A stretch of DNA of 64,000 nucleotides from NCBI GenBank assembly GCA_965220695.1, contig OZ244838.1:4960001-5024000 (forward strand), written 5' to 3'. This document shows positions 51,404 through 60,387 of this stretch, one piece after another. The notes under the pieces are model-generated. The model saw only the letters and a program-made list of their open reading frames with translations. It ran no database searches and was not told the origin of the DNA. The first letter of the stretch is position 1. Every line of letters begins with the position of its first letter. The stretch is from UBA9620 sp965220695. GTDB lineage: Bacteria > Acidobacteriota > Vicinamibacteria > Vicinamibacterales > UBA8438. The translations under genes and the position numbers were made by a program.

Positions 51404-51928
51404 CTACAATCTGGCTGACGTACCTGACTCGCGCCACGGCGTCAGACGTGGCCACCATCGACCCACGTGTAGGCAATAGGTCTCGTACGACCCTTTGAAT
51501 CTTCGACGGAGTGTCGGCTCCTCATAGAACTGCACGAACAGGTGGAACGCGACCAGCATCACCCCTGCGTACGCGAACAGCCGGGCCTGGCCAAAGAGCA
51601 GCGCCTGGCCTGAAACGATGATCAGCAGGGAGACGTACATCGGGTTTCGCACGAACCGATAGAGGCCGGACGCCACCAGCACTTCGGTCTGCGCCACCGG
51701 TGCCGGTGTGCCACGTCCCTCAAGGGCGAAGCGGGCGAAGCAGTCCAGCAGGCAGGCCAGACCCGCCGCGACCGCCGCGACACCCACTACCCGCTCGCCC
51801 GGTAGCCCGAGCAGCGGTGGCTGCATCGTCCAACCGACCAGTGCGAACGGGCCGACGCCGGCAACGACAGCGGGAGCGACCCAGAAGAAGACGAGCGACC
51901 CCACGAGCGCACGCGTTCTAGTTCGCAT
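51404..51928 (-). CDS. Isoprenylcysteine methyltransferase-like membrane protein
   Basis: 174 residues with four to five membrane segments. The C-terminal signature is clear: VASGLYRFVRNPMYVSLLII, LFVQFYEEPTLRRRFKGSYE and VGRWWPRLTPW, as in ICMT/PEMT-type methyltransferases that use SAM at the membrane face. Bacterial substrates are mostly unknown. No operon partner is evident. Confidence 0.78.
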   Translation of the reverse strand: MRTRTRALVGSLVFFWVAPAVVAGVGPFALVGWTMQPPLLGLPGERVVGVAAVAAGLACLLDCFARFALEGRGTPAPVAQTEVLVASGLYRFVRNPMYVSLLIIVSGQALLFGQARLFAYAGVMLVAFHLFVQFYEEPTLRRRFKGSYETYCLHVGRWWPRLTPWRESGTSARL

Positions 51929-52156
51929 AAGAGGCTATTCCACGAGCCGCAATTGTGACGGCGGGATGCGCGGCGGCGAGGGCAAGAGCAGCAGCGTCCC
52001 CTTGACCGTCTGATAGTGCAGGTCCGGCCACGCTTGTTCAGCGAACACAGGCAGCAGTATGCCAGAAACCGGGGGGCGTGCCCCCCGCCGCCGGCGGGAT
52101 GTTCGGGCTGACCGTCGTCGCGTGGCGGCGCCGGAGGCCGGCGTCCACTGCCCTCA

Positions 52157-52538
52157 GTGCGCTTTTTATTGGTCCACTTTGGACTTGGGTTTGCTGGCTT
52201 GGGACCACAGCAGGTGACGTTCACCCTGGCATTCGCATGCTATTGGGCACTCGTTCGCCGCGTTCCAAGGCTCCGAGAGGCGGGCCAGTGGTGTGCGGTC
52301 GGAAAGACGGATGTACGCAGCATGGCCTTCGGCGCGATGTTTGCCGGGATCTCAGGAATGGCCCTTCTCTTATCAGGCGGGTTTTCCACGCGGTGTCGTC
52401 GGCGTTGGGCTTGCAACCGTCTACGGTCTCGTACTCGGCGCAATGCGTCGCCGCGCCGGCGGCCTGATGGCGCCCGTGTTCACGCACGTGCTCACCGATC
52501 TGGTGATTGTCACGATGGTCCTGCTGCTCGCGACCTAA
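52157..52538 (+). pseudogene. CPBP (CAAX-type) membrane protease, frameshifted remnant
   Basis: One frame gives an N-terminal membrane part (FTLAFACYWALVRRVPRLRE, MAFGAMFAGISGMALLLSGG). Near 52385 the reading moves to another frame with FPRGVVGVGLATVYGLVLGA and RAGGLMAPVFTHVLTDLVIV, the usual C-terminus with the metal-ligand His. The E-E-x-x-R motif is not found, so the N-terminal half is damaged too. Confidence 0.6.
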
Positions 52539-52572
52539 TCGTAGGGACTCTTGTCGACATGGAGTCCACCGC

Positions 52573-53217
52573 TCAGTCCCCGGACGAGGACCAGGGATTC
52601 GAAACGCGGGGTAGAAGGAACCAGAACCCAGCGGCGATGATCACGCCGATCTGGTCCGTGAGCCCGTCTGGCGTACCGAACCTGAGCAGGAAGAACATGA
52701 TGGGCAGCAGCCCGAGCAGCAATATAGCCAACGACCGGTTGCTCCCGTCGCGGGGCGGGACAGGCCGCGCGAGCGAGCGGAAGTCGCGACTCGCCCAGTA
52801 GGTCGCCGCGCAGGCGGCCGCTACGAACAACAATGGCCCAACCCACTGAAGCGGAATGCTCACGCCGAGCGTAGCGCCTTCAAACGTGAGTCTGTCGCCA
52901 AGAGCGATCGCCCTCTCCGTGACGAGGACTGCCAGAGCGGCATGCCACGCCGGAAACACCCAACGAAATGGTGGGCTGGCCCCGCGCCATCCACGAGTCA
53001 CCAACCAGCACGCTAACGCCGCGCCGATAATGGGGAACCAGTAGTCGCCCGACAGGCCGGCTCCTCGCATGCCGCCAAGTCCCCATTCGTAGCTGCGCCC
53101 GTCGAACGCGCCGCGAACCGTGGCCAGCCAGAAGACCAGCGTCGTCAGCGATGTCCAGGTGAGCAAGACGCGCAGCAAACCATCCGGCTGCCGAGCGATG
53201 GGTTGCGGATGCTCCAT
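52573..53217 (-). CDS. Integral membrane protein, unknown family
   Basis: 214 residues from the ATG starting MEHPQPIARQ. About six hydrophobic segments (LTWTSLTTLVFWLATVRG, WFPIIGAALACWLVTRGW, AWHAALAVLVTERAIAL, WVGPLLFVAAACAATYWAS, LAILLLGLLPIMFFLLR, IGVIIAAGFWFLLPRV). No family recognised. Confidence 0.55.
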   Translation of the reverse strand: MEHPQPIARQPDGLLRVLLTWTSLTTLVFWLATVRGAFDGRSYEWGLGGMRGAGLSGDYWFPIIGAALACWLVTRGWRGASPPFRWVFPAWHAALAVLVTERAIALGDRLTFEGATLGVSIPLQWVGPLLFVAAACAATYWASRDFRSLARPVPPRDGSNRSLAILLLGLLPIMFFLLRFGTPDGLTDQIGVIIAAGFWFLLPRVSNPWSSSGD

Positions 53218-53289
53218 CGTGACCCCCTCCCACGTTTTCCAGGCGGCCGTGCCCAATAATCTACCGCGACACCCTGTGGCTCAGCTTCC

Positions 53290-53380
53290 CCGCCGCGAGG
53301 ACGCTGCGAAGGCGCTCAAGAAACGCACGCTGACGAACCTCTACAACGCCCGACCGCAGTGGCTCGTCGGCACGCGCTGA
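53290..53380 (+). pseudogene. Relic of type IIG methylase C-terminus (copy 3)
   Basis: Reads REDAAKALKKRTLTNLYNAR and PQWLVGTR, then a stop. About 85 bp are nearly identical to 35918-36003 of the full gene, much closer than expected for an old relic. Confidence 0.65.
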
Positions 53381-53443
53381 GCCGGTTCGCCGCCGGTTCG
53401 CGCATTACCCGACAGACGAACGGACCCAGCCCAGGAAAGGGGA

Positions 53444-54031
53444 ATGACGATGAGGACGCAACCTGAACGGACCGGAGGATGCAGAGCGCTCGCGCTCGCG
53501 CTTGTAACCGTGTTGGCGACGGCGGCGCATGCCGAGGCGCAGACCGCCGCATCGTTCGACGAACTGCCACTCTTACTTAGTCGGGGAGACCGCGTTACCG
53601 TGACCGATGACAGCGGCCGAGATCTTGCGGGGCGGATCGTCGAACTGTCGCCGTCCAGGCTTTCCCTGGACGCGCTCGGCGCCCTGCACGACCTGAGCGC
53701 CGCCGATGTCTCGTTCATTCGCCAACGGCGGCCCGACTCGCTCCGGAACGGTGCCCTGATCGGCCTTGGCGTCGGGGCAATCCCGGCGGTCCTCCTCTCC
53801 ATGATGTCGATTTCGTATGCTTATAACGAGGGCGGGAGCGCCGAGGGTGCGATGGTCGTGTTCACAGGCTTGTCTCTTGGTCTGGGGGCCGGCATCGGCG
53901 CCGGCGTGGATGCCCTGATCGAGCGCTCCCATGTCATCTACGGTCCGACGGGTGCGGCAAAGCGACGGTTGACCGTCACGCCGTTGCTGTCGGACCACCA
54001 CCGCGGCGTGGCCGTCTCGCTCGGCTTCTGA
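53444..54031 (+). CDS. Exported protein of unknown function
   Basis: 195 residues after GGAAAGGGG. Signal peptide ALALALVTVLATAAHAEAQT with A-x-A. The mature part has a small beta region (GDRVTVTDDSGRDLAGRIVE, LSPSRLSLDALGALHDLSAA), then two hydrophobic segments (GLGVGAIPAVLLSMMSI and VFTGLSLGLGAGIGAGVDAL). This pattern is common in acidobacterial secreted proteins of unknown role. No neighbour suggests a function. Confidence 0.6.
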   Translation: MTMRTQPERTGGCRALALALVTVLATAAHAEAQTAASFDELPLLLSRGDRVTVTDDSGRDLAGRIVELSPSRLSLDALGALHDLSAADVSFIRQRRPDSLRNGALIGLGVGAIPAVLLSMMSISYAYNEGGSAEGAMVVFTGLSLGLGAGIGAGVDALIERSHVIYGPTGAAKRRLTVTPLLSDHHRGVAVSLGF

Positions 54032-54109
54032 CGCCGGACCTGCGGCGATCGGAGCCGCGCGGGGCTACCTCGCCGCCGGTTTCCGTGAGAGGGTTGCCAT
54101 CGACACATC

Positions 54110-54204
54110 AGCGAGCGCGGCAACTGGTTCGGGAATCGCACCGGTGGGAGCGGATGGTCGAGGCAGTCGCGCGCGTCATGCAGCCGGCGAACGCGGAGGA
54201 ATGA
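54110..54204 (+). pseudogene. Possible C-terminal relic of a PadR-type regulator
   Basis: A short frame ARQLVRESHRWERMVEAVAR-VMQPANAEE ends 13 nt before the permease gene. It resembles the last helix of PadR regulators, which often precede ADOP permeases. The DNA-binding domain is missing. Confidence 0.3.
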
Positions 54205-54217
54205 ACGAGGGAATCTG

Positions 54218-56827
54218 ATGACTTGGCCGCCGTGGATCTGCCGGCTCCTGCCGTACCTGGGCCGCCGCCAGGCGGAGCGCGAACGCACCCGCGAAGTCTG
54301 GGGCTGGCGCTGGCTGGACGATTTGGCGCGCGACGTACGTCACGCCATGCGCGGCCTGGGGCGGAGCCGCGGCTTCGCGGCAACGGTGGTGCTCGTCCTC
54401 GCTCTGGGGATCGGCGCCAACACGGCGATGTTCAGCGTCGTCTACACCATGCTGATCCGGCCGCTCCCCTATTCGGACGCCAGCGCCATCGTGCGTATCA
54501 CGGAGTCAAGCGGGCCGAGGATGTTCCCATTCGTCACGAACGTCTCGATGGCGGCGATCCTGGAGGAAGCCGAGTCGTTCGAGCATCTCGCCGGCTACGC
54601 GCCCTCCAGCGTCTCCTGGAGGGGGCGGGAGGGCGCGGTCACGCTGCGCGCCGCGCGGGTGTCGCCTTCCATTTTCCCGTTGTTGCGCGCGACGCCCCAG
54701 CTCGGCCGGCTGTTCACCGAGGGGGAAGCGCGCGCGGGCGCGGACCGGGTTGTGCTGCTGAGCCACGGCGCCTGGACCCGCCGCTTCGGATCCGATCCCG
54801 ACATCGTCGGCTCCGTCATCGACCTCGACTCCGCGCCGTACACCGTCGTCGGCGTGCTCGCCGAGGGGTTCTTCTTTCCGAGCCCCGAAGAGGAGGTCTG
54901 GACGCCCTACGTGCTGCCGGGATACACCATCACCGTGCCGGAAGATAGGCGAGAGCTGTCCTTCAGCGTGTCCTTCGTCAACGCGCTTGGACGGCTCCGT
55001 CCAGGGGTCTCACCGCAGCAGGCGGCCACCGAGGTGCGCACAATCCTGCAGCGTAGCGGTCTGGACGCCCAAGTGCGGGCGGCGATGGGTAGGAGCTCCA
55101 CCGCTGACCCGCGGGAGATCGACGCCCGGGTGGCCTCGCTGCAGGAAGAGGTGGTCCGCGGATACCGGCCGGCGGTTCTGGCGCTGACCGCGGCGACCGC
55201 GCTCGTGCTGCTGATCGCGTGCACCAACGTGGCGGGACTGCTGCTCGCACGCGGGGCGACCCGCCGGCGGGCGCTCGCGGTCTGCGCGGCACTGGGCGCC
55301 GGCCGGGGCCGGCTCGTGCGCCAGCTCCTGACCGAGAGCGTGGTGCTGAGCGGGGCCGGCGGCGTGCTCGGTCTCGCGGCGGCGGCCGTCGTGCTCAGCG
55401 GGCTGCCCGCACTGGTCCCCGGCGACGTCGCGCGGCTCGACGATGTGGGGATGAGCGGGACGGGGCTCGCCTTCGCCCTCGTGCTGTCGGTGGTCGTCGG
55501 GCTCGCGTTCGGGGCGGCGCCAGCGTTCCAGTGGTCGCGGTTCAGCCTCGTGCGTGCGCTGAACGAGGGGAGCGCGCCGTCCGCGGGCGGCTTCCGCTTG
55601 CTCCGCTCGAACCGGGCGCGTGCGGCGCTGGCCGCGGCGCAGGTGGCCCTCTCCATCGTGTTGCTCGTCGGGGCCGGCCTCCTGCTGCGCAGCTTCGTGG
55701 GGCTCGTCACCGTCGATCGCGGCTTCGACCCCGCCAACGTGATCACCGCGCGCACCGGGAACCCCGACGCGCCCCGAGACTCCGGCGTGCCGGGACCGGA
55801 GGGCGGCGCCGGCGCGGCCGACGCGCGCTTCCAGGCGGCGATCCTCGAGACCATGACGCGACTGGAGCGCCTGCCGGGTGTGGCCGCGGTCGGAGTCTCG
55901 TCCGGTCTCCCGCTCGCAACCGGCGGGAGGGTTACCTTATCGGCGCGGGTTGCCGACCAGGGCGGCCCGCTCCCAGTGCGGGTCAGGTGGGCGAGCCCGG
56001 GCTACTTCGACGCGATGCGCCTGCGCCTGCTCGGTGGACGTCTCTTCACGACGGTTGACCGGGCCGGCAGCCCGGGAGTCGTCGTGGTGAACGAGACATT
56101 CGCCGGCCACTTGTCCGGCGACGGGGAGGCCGTCGGACAACGCGTGCAGTTCGGCGGCGCCGACGACCGGTGGTGGGAAGTGATTGGCGTGGTGGCCGAC
56201 CTCCAGTACGCGGGACTCGTGGTCAGCGAGCAACAAGCGGAAGCGTTCGTCCCGGCCGATCAGGCCGAGGCCGCCCGGCCGGTCGGCACCGACGCGTTCG
56301 TCACCGTACGGACCACCGGCAATCCCCTGGCGCTGATCCCCTTCATCCGGGAAGCGGTGGTCGAGGCGCATCCCCGCGCGACGATCGAAGATGTGATGAC
56401 GATGGACGGGCGGCTGTCGCTCGCCGTCGCCCAGCCCCGCTTCTACGCCTTTCTCGTCGGGTTCTTCGCGGCGCTCGCCCTGCTGCTTGCGGCGTCCGGC
56501 ATCTACGGCCTGCTCAGCTACACGGTGGCGCAGCGGCGGGGCGAGATCGGGATCCGCATGGCGCTGGGCGCCCGGCGAGGCGACATCCTCGGGCTGGTGG
56601 TCCGGCAGGGGGCGATGCTCGTGGCCGCCGGCGCCATCGTCGGCCTCGGGGCCGCGGCGGCATCGAGCCGTGTCCTGGAGAGCTTCCTCTACGGTGTGAC
56701 CACGGACGATCGCCTGACCTTCGTCGCGGCGCCGCTCGTGCTGGTCGCCGTGGCGCTCGTCGCCTGCTGGCTACCGGCGCGCCGGGCGACCCGCGTCGAT
56801 CCGATGGAGGCCCTTCGCGACGAGTAG
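54218..56827 (+). CDS. MacB/FtsX-type ADOP permease (intact)
   Basis: 869 residues. Domain order: cytoplasmic N-terminus (WLDDLARDVRHAMRGLGRSR), TM1 (VLVLALGIGANTAMFSVVYT), MacB-type periplasmic domain (SHGAWTRRFGSDPDIVGSVI), first FtsX domain (LLIACTNVAGLLLARGATRR). A second periplasmic domain follows (VVVNETFAGHLSGDGEAVGQ), then a second FtsX domain (RRGEIGIRMALGARRGDILG), ending ARRATRVDPMEALRDE. A Gly/Ala-rich insertion after residue 520 (PEGGAGAADARFQ) is unusual. Inner-membrane exporter by family; no ATPase gene adjacent. Confidence 0.86.
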   Translation: MTWPPWICRLLPYLGRRQAERERTREVWGWRWLDDLARDVRHAMRGLGRSRGFAATVVLVLALGIGANTAMFSVVYTMLIRPLPYSDASAIVRITESSGPRMFPFVTNVSMAAILEEAESFEHLAGYAPSSVSWRGREGAVTLRAARVSPSIFPLLRATPQLGRLFTEGEARAGADRVVLLSHGAWTRRFGSDPDIVGSVIDLDSAPYTVVGVLAEGFFFPSPEEEVWTPYVLPGYTITVPEDRRELSFSVSFVNALGRLRPGVSPQQAATEVRTILQRSGLDAQVRAAMGRSSTADPREIDARVASLQEEVVRGYRPAVLALTAATALVLLIACTNVAGLLLARGATRRRALAVCAALGAGRGRLVRQLLTESVVLSGAGGVLGLAAAAVVLSGLPALVPGDVARLDDVGMSGTGLAFALVLSVVVGLAFGAAPAFQWSRFSLVRALNEGSAPSAGGFRLLRSNRARAALAAAQVALSIVLLVGAGLLLRSFVGLVTVDRGFDPANVITARTGNPDAPRDSGVPGPEGGAGAADARFQAAILETMTRLERLPGVAAVGVSSGLPLATGGRVTLSARVADQGGPLPVRVRWASPGYFDAMRLRLLGGRLFTTVDRAGSPGVVVVNETFAGHLSGDGEAVGQRVQFGGADDRWWEVIGVVADLQYAGLVVSEQQAEAFVPADQAEAARPVGTDAFVTVRTTGNPLALIPFIREAVVEAHPRATIEDVMTMDGRLSLAVAQPRFYAFLVGFFAALALLLAASGIYGLLSYTVAQRRGEIGIRMALGARRGDILGLVVRQGAMLVAAGAIVGLGAAAASSRVLESFLYGVTTDDRLTFVAAPLVLVAVALVACWLPARRATRVDPMEALRDE

Positions 56828-57029
56828 CGAGCGCAGCCTGAGCCCGGTCGGACCTGTTCGAGCGTCGGCGGCCCGGTCCATCATCCCGCAGTCCTGGAGT
56901 TGGTGGCCGGCGAGCCGGCGCCGGAATGTGCTGAACAACGTGGCGATCTGACGGACCGCCAAGATCGACCTGAAGCGTGATCGGCGTATCCGACACCAAG
57001 CCCCGAAAAGGGCCGGTCTCGGTGCGACG

Positions 57030-57416
57030 CTAGAACTTCACCCCGATTCCGACTTCCCACTGGAGCAATAACCGCACGCCGGTGCGGAAGAAGAGCCTCT
57101 GCCCGACAGGCACGTCCAGCACCGCCCCGACCTGCGGCCCGAACGCCAGGCCGTTGCGGATGTCGTCAGCGCAGTGGCGGCGCTCCTCCGGAGTCAGCTC
57201 CTGCCTGAACACCACGTCGTCGGGCGGCCCGTTCGCCGGCGTCGGGATGCGGACGACCGGCCCCTTGGAGGCGACGCAGTACGCTTTTCTGGTGTGCACG
57301 AAGACGCCGCCGAACAGGATGCTCAGGGCGACGCCGGCGCCGACGTCGGAGAGCTGCGCCGCGGCGGCCGTGGGCATCAGGATGAGAGCGAATGCGAGAG
57401 CTGAACGGGCGGCCAT
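57030..57416 (-). CDS. Small exported protein, unknown function
   Basis: 128 residues with a signal peptide (SALAFALILMPTAAAAQ) and a mature part that looks like an outer-membrane or lipocalin-type beta structure (LAFGPQVGAVLDVPVGQRLF, FRTGVRLLLQWEVGIGVKF, ending in Phe). The C-terminal aromatic and alternating pattern fit a small outer-membrane beta-barrel. No family recognised. Confidence 0.5.
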   Translation of the reverse strand: MAARSALAFALILMPTAAAAQLSDVGAGVALSILFGGVFVHTRKAYCVASKGPVVRIPTPANGPPDDVVFRQELTPEERRHCADDIRNGLAFGPQVGAVLDVPVGQRLFFRTGVRLLLQWEVGIGVKF

Positions 57417-57540
57417 CGTCGAATCCTCCTCGTCTCGGAATGCGCGAAAGGCGGGAGGACCGGCGCAGGGTAGCGATGCTGAGCCGTATGCGCTTGTCGC
57501 GCTGGCGCTCAGGATGCAGGTTCGACCCCGCGGAATTCTG

Positions 57541-57640
57541 CGGTTTCACGCTGCATCCCGCTGATGTGCGTTGTTCCGGCTGACGAACAGGGCAACCACA
57601 AGGGTTGCCCCTGCGTCTCGTCTTGCTCAGCGGGCGTCTT
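57541..57640. repeat. MITE-like element, inner part
   Basis: CTGCATCCCGCTGATGTGCG and ACAGGGCAACCACAAGGGTT, then CTTGCTCAGCGGGCG, are the same as the inner part of the element at 36441, here with a single hairpin unit. The outer ends are reduced to TTTCAC at the left. Confidence 0.58.
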
Positions 57641-57698
57641 CGGCATGGTCGCGCCAGTGTAGAATCAGGGCAGGCTGCCCCGCTGCGACCGATCCGAC

Positions 57699-58784
57699 AT
57701 GAAACACTGGCAGGAAACGTCGCATATCGTGGGCCGGGTTACCGAGTTGGCGGCGACCGGCCAGCGCGCGGCGATGGCGACCGTCGTGCGGATCGACGGA
57801 TCCGCGTATCGGCGTCCCGGCGCCAAGCTGCTCGTGGAAGAGAGCGGCGCCACTCGAGGGGGCGTGAGCGGTGGATGCCTCGAAGCGGACGTGCGCGAGA
57901 CTGCCATGACCGTGATGCGCGAGGGGGTGTCCCGGCTCTGCCACTACGAGACCGGCGACGACGACCGCACCGTCTGGGGACTCGGCCTGGGCTGTAACGG
58001 ATCGGTCGACATCTTCGTTCAACCGGTCACATCCGAAGACACACTGGACGTGGCGCGCCACGTGCGGACGCTTCTTGCGGGAGATGCGCCGTTCGCCGTG
58101 TCCACCCTCGTCCGCGGTCCCGCGGCCGCCCGGGGCCGCATGCTCGTGGCGGGGGACGGCCCGCTGGCCGGCTCGACGGGAACCCCCGGCCTGGATCGCG
58201 AGATAGCCCGACGCGCGGAAGCGCTCCTCGCGGCCGGCGAATCGAAGTGCTACGACATCGAATCGACCGGCGTCTTCACCGAGGTTCACGTCCCGCCGCC
58301 GCGGCTCGTCATCTGCGGCGCCGGCGACGACGCGATTCCGCTCTCGGCCTATGCGTCACAGGTCGGTTTCCGCGTGACCGTCATCGATCACCGGCCCGCC
58401 TACCTGTCCCGAGAACGCTTTCCGGACGCCGAGCGCATCGACCGCAGACCCGCCGGCGGCCTGGAAGGACTTCCGCTGGGTCCGCGCACCCATCTGGTGG
58501 TAATGACACACTCGTTCGCCCACGACCGGGAGTGGGTCCGGCGCCTGCTCCGGACCGAGACTGACTACATCGGCCTGCTCGGCCCGCGCGCCCGAACAGA
58601 CGAAATACTCGAACAGATCGACGCGCTGGGGACCGACCGGCTCTTCGCTCCGGTCGGCCTCGATCTGGGTGCGGAAGGACCGGAGCAGGTGGCCGTCAGC
58701 ATCCTGGCGGAGCTCCTGGCGGTCCGCGCTGCGAGCGCGCCGCGCCACCTGCGCGAGAAGGACGGCGTCATCCATGCCGGCTGA
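57699..58784 (+). CDS. XdhC/CoxI-family maturation protein
   Basis: 361 residues. The N-terminal XdhC domain reads MATVVRIDGSAYRRPGAKLL and GVSGGCLEADVRETAM (the G-G-C-x-E motif). A Rossmann-like C-terminal domain follows (PPPRLVICGAGDDAIPLSAY, FRVTVIDHRPAYLSRERFPD, LVVMTHSFAHDREWVRRLLR, GLLGPRARTDEILEQID). XdhC proteins insert the sulfurated molybdenum cofactor into xanthine-dehydrogenase-type enzymes. It is the first gene of the cox block; the next gene starts inside its 3' end. Confidence 0.88.
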   Translation: MKHWQETSHIVGRVTELAATGQRAAMATVVRIDGSAYRRPGAKLLVEESGATRGGVSGGCLEADVRETAMTVMREGVSRLCHYETGDDDRTVWGLGLGCNGSVDIFVQPVTSEDTLDVARHVRTLLAGDAPFAVSTLVRGPAAARGRMLVAGDGPLAGSTGTPGLDREIARRAEALLAAGESKCYDIESTGVFTEVHVPPPRLVICGAGDDAIPLSAYASQVGFRVTVIDHRPAYLSRERFPDAERIDRRPAGGLEGLPLGPRTHLVVMTHSFAHDREWVRRLLRTETDYIGLLGPRARTDEILEQIDALGTDRLFAPVGLDLGAEGPEQVAVSILAELLAVRAASAPRHLREKDGVIHAG

Positions 58785-59385
58785 ACGGAAGGGCGCGGTG
58801 GCCGGCGTCGTGCTCGCCGCCGGCAGCTCGACGCGCATGGGACGCAACAAGCTGTTCTTCGAGCTCGACGGCGAGACGCTTCTGAGACGGGTCGTGCGCC
58901 GCGCGATCGGCGCCGGTCTCGATCCGGTCATCGTTGTCGTGGGTCACGAAGCGGAGCGCGCCGGCACGGAGCTCTCGGGACTGTCGTGCACGACGGTCGT
59001 CAATCCCGACCACGCCGAGGGGATCAACCGGTCGCTGCGGACCGGAATCTCCCACGTTCCGGAACGCGCCCGGGCGGCGGTCGTGATGCTGGCGGACATG
59101 CCGTTCGTCACGAGCAGCATGGTCGCAGGGCTCGTCACGCGTTACCGAGAAAGTACGGCCCCGCTCGTGATCTCCGCCTACGGGGAGGTCAACGCGCCGC
59201 CGATGCTGTACGACCGCGCGTTGTTCCCCGAGCTGCAGCTCATGACCGGAGAAGGATGCGGGCGCCAGGTCGTGCGGCGGCATCGCCACGAGGCGGTCGC
59301 GGTCGCCTGGCCGGAGGCGGCGCTCCGCGACATCGACGTTCCCGAAGACTACGAACGGATCAAGGCCGAACTCGCAACGGGATGA
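58774..59385 (+). CDS. MocA/MobA-like molybdenum-cofactor nucleotidyltransferase
   Basis: 203 residues from the ATG overlapping the XdhC stop by 11 nt. GVVLAAGSSTRMGRNKLFFE is the nucleotide-binding G-x-x-x-A-x-x-S-x-R-M-G-x-x-K loop; AVVMLADMPFVTSSMVAGLV is the A-D-M-P motif and MTGEGCGRQVVRRH the late G-x-G-x-R loop. MocA-type enzymes add CMP to molybdopterin for xanthine-dehydrogenase-type enzymes, which fits the operon better than the GMP-adding MobA. Confidence 0.86.
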   Translation: MPAERKGAVAGVVLAAGSSTRMGRNKLFFELDGETLLRRVVRRAIGAGLDPVIVVVGHEAERAGTELSGLSCTTVVNPDHAEGINRSLRTGISHVPERARAAVVMLADMPFVTSSMVAGLVTRYRESTAPLVISAYGEVNAPPMLYDRALFPELQLMTGEGCGRQVVRRHRHEAVAVAWPEAALRDIDVPEDYERIKAELATG

Positions 59386-60386
59386 CATCGATGCGTACCG
59401 ACATCCTGCAGCTTGCGTCCGATCTCGCCGGTCGAAGCGAGGCGTTCGCGCTGGCCACGGTGGTCCGCCGCGAGCCGCCGAGCTCGGCCCGTGTCGGCGA
59501 CACCGCCATCGTGACCCCGGGCGGCGAATTCCACGGCTGGTTGGGCGGAAGCTGCACGCGGCCGACCGTGATCCGTGAAGCGCTCGCAGCTCTCGCCGAC
59601 GGGGCGCCGCGGCTGATCGGGATCGTCCGCGACGCCGACTCGATGCCGGATACTCGACCCGGACTGACGTTCTTTCCGATGGCCTGCCACAGCGGGGGAA
59701 GCGTGGAGATCTACATCGAGCCGCTGCTGCCGGCGCGGCGGCTGCTGATTTTCGGGGTTTCGCCCACGGCGCAGGCGCTGGCGCGCCTGGCGACCGTGCT
59801 CGGCTACCGCGTGGAAGCGGTCGATCCGGAAGCCAGCGAGACGCTGTTCCCGGACGCCAGCCGACGGGTGACCAGTGACGCGTCGATCGAGCCTCCCGGC
59901 TCCGAACAGGACGCCGCGCGCTGTTTCGCCGTCGTCGCGACGCTCGGCCAGCGCGACGAAGAGGCGGCCTGGGCGGCCAGTCGATTGCAGCCGGCCTACC
60001 TCGGCGTGGTGGCCAGCCGCAAGCGGTTCGGACAGATACGCGAAACGCTGGCCGGACAGGGCGCCACGCCGGAACAGCTCGACCGCATCACCAATCCGGC
60101 CGGCCTGGACATCGGCGCGGAGACGCCCGAGGAGATTGCCTTGAGCATCCTCGCCGAGATCACCCGGCACGGGCGTACCCGCCGCCCCGCCCGGGCTGCG
60201 GCTCCCGCCGCGGCCGTCACGGACACCGAGCGCGACCCCGTGTGCGGCATGACCGTGTCCGCCGCATCTGCCGGTCACCGGGCCGACGCCGGCGGGAGGA
60301 CCTACTACTTCTGCGGCGCGCACTGCCGCGATCAATTCCTGGCCGAGACGCACAAGTACGCCGCGGCGGCGGCGCAGGAGGAGTAG
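59382..60386 (+). CDS. XdhC-type protein with C-terminal YHS domain
   Basis: 334 residues; ATGA overlap with the preceding gene. A second XdhC paralogue (FALATVVRREPPSSARVGDT, GGEFHGWLGGSCTRPTVIRE, RRLLIFGVSPTAQALARLAT) carries C where the first has G-G-C. From about residue 285 a YHS domain follows (RDPVCGMTVSAASAGHRADA, YYFCGAHCRDQFLAE) with three Cys for a metal. This is the CoxF-like half of the pair of XdhC proteins seen in carbon monoxide dehydrogenase clusters. The YHS fusion suggests a metal or copper-handling step. Confidence 0.84.
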   Translation: MTSMRTDILQLASDLAGRSEAFALATVVRREPPSSARVGDTAIVTPGGEFHGWLGGSCTRPTVIREALAALADGAPRLIGIVRDADSMPDTRPGLTFFPMACHSGGSVEIYIEPLLPARRLLIFGVSPTAQALARLATVLGYRVEAVDPEASETLFPDASRRVTSDASIEPPGSEQDAARCFAVVATLGQRDEEAAWAASRLQPAYLGVVASRKRFGQIRETLAGQGATPEQLDRITNPAGLDIGAETPEEIALSILAEITRHGRTRRPARAAAPAAAVTDTERDPVCGMTVSAASAGHRADAGGRTYYFCGAHCRDQFLAETHKYAAAAAQEE

Positions 60387-60387
60387 C

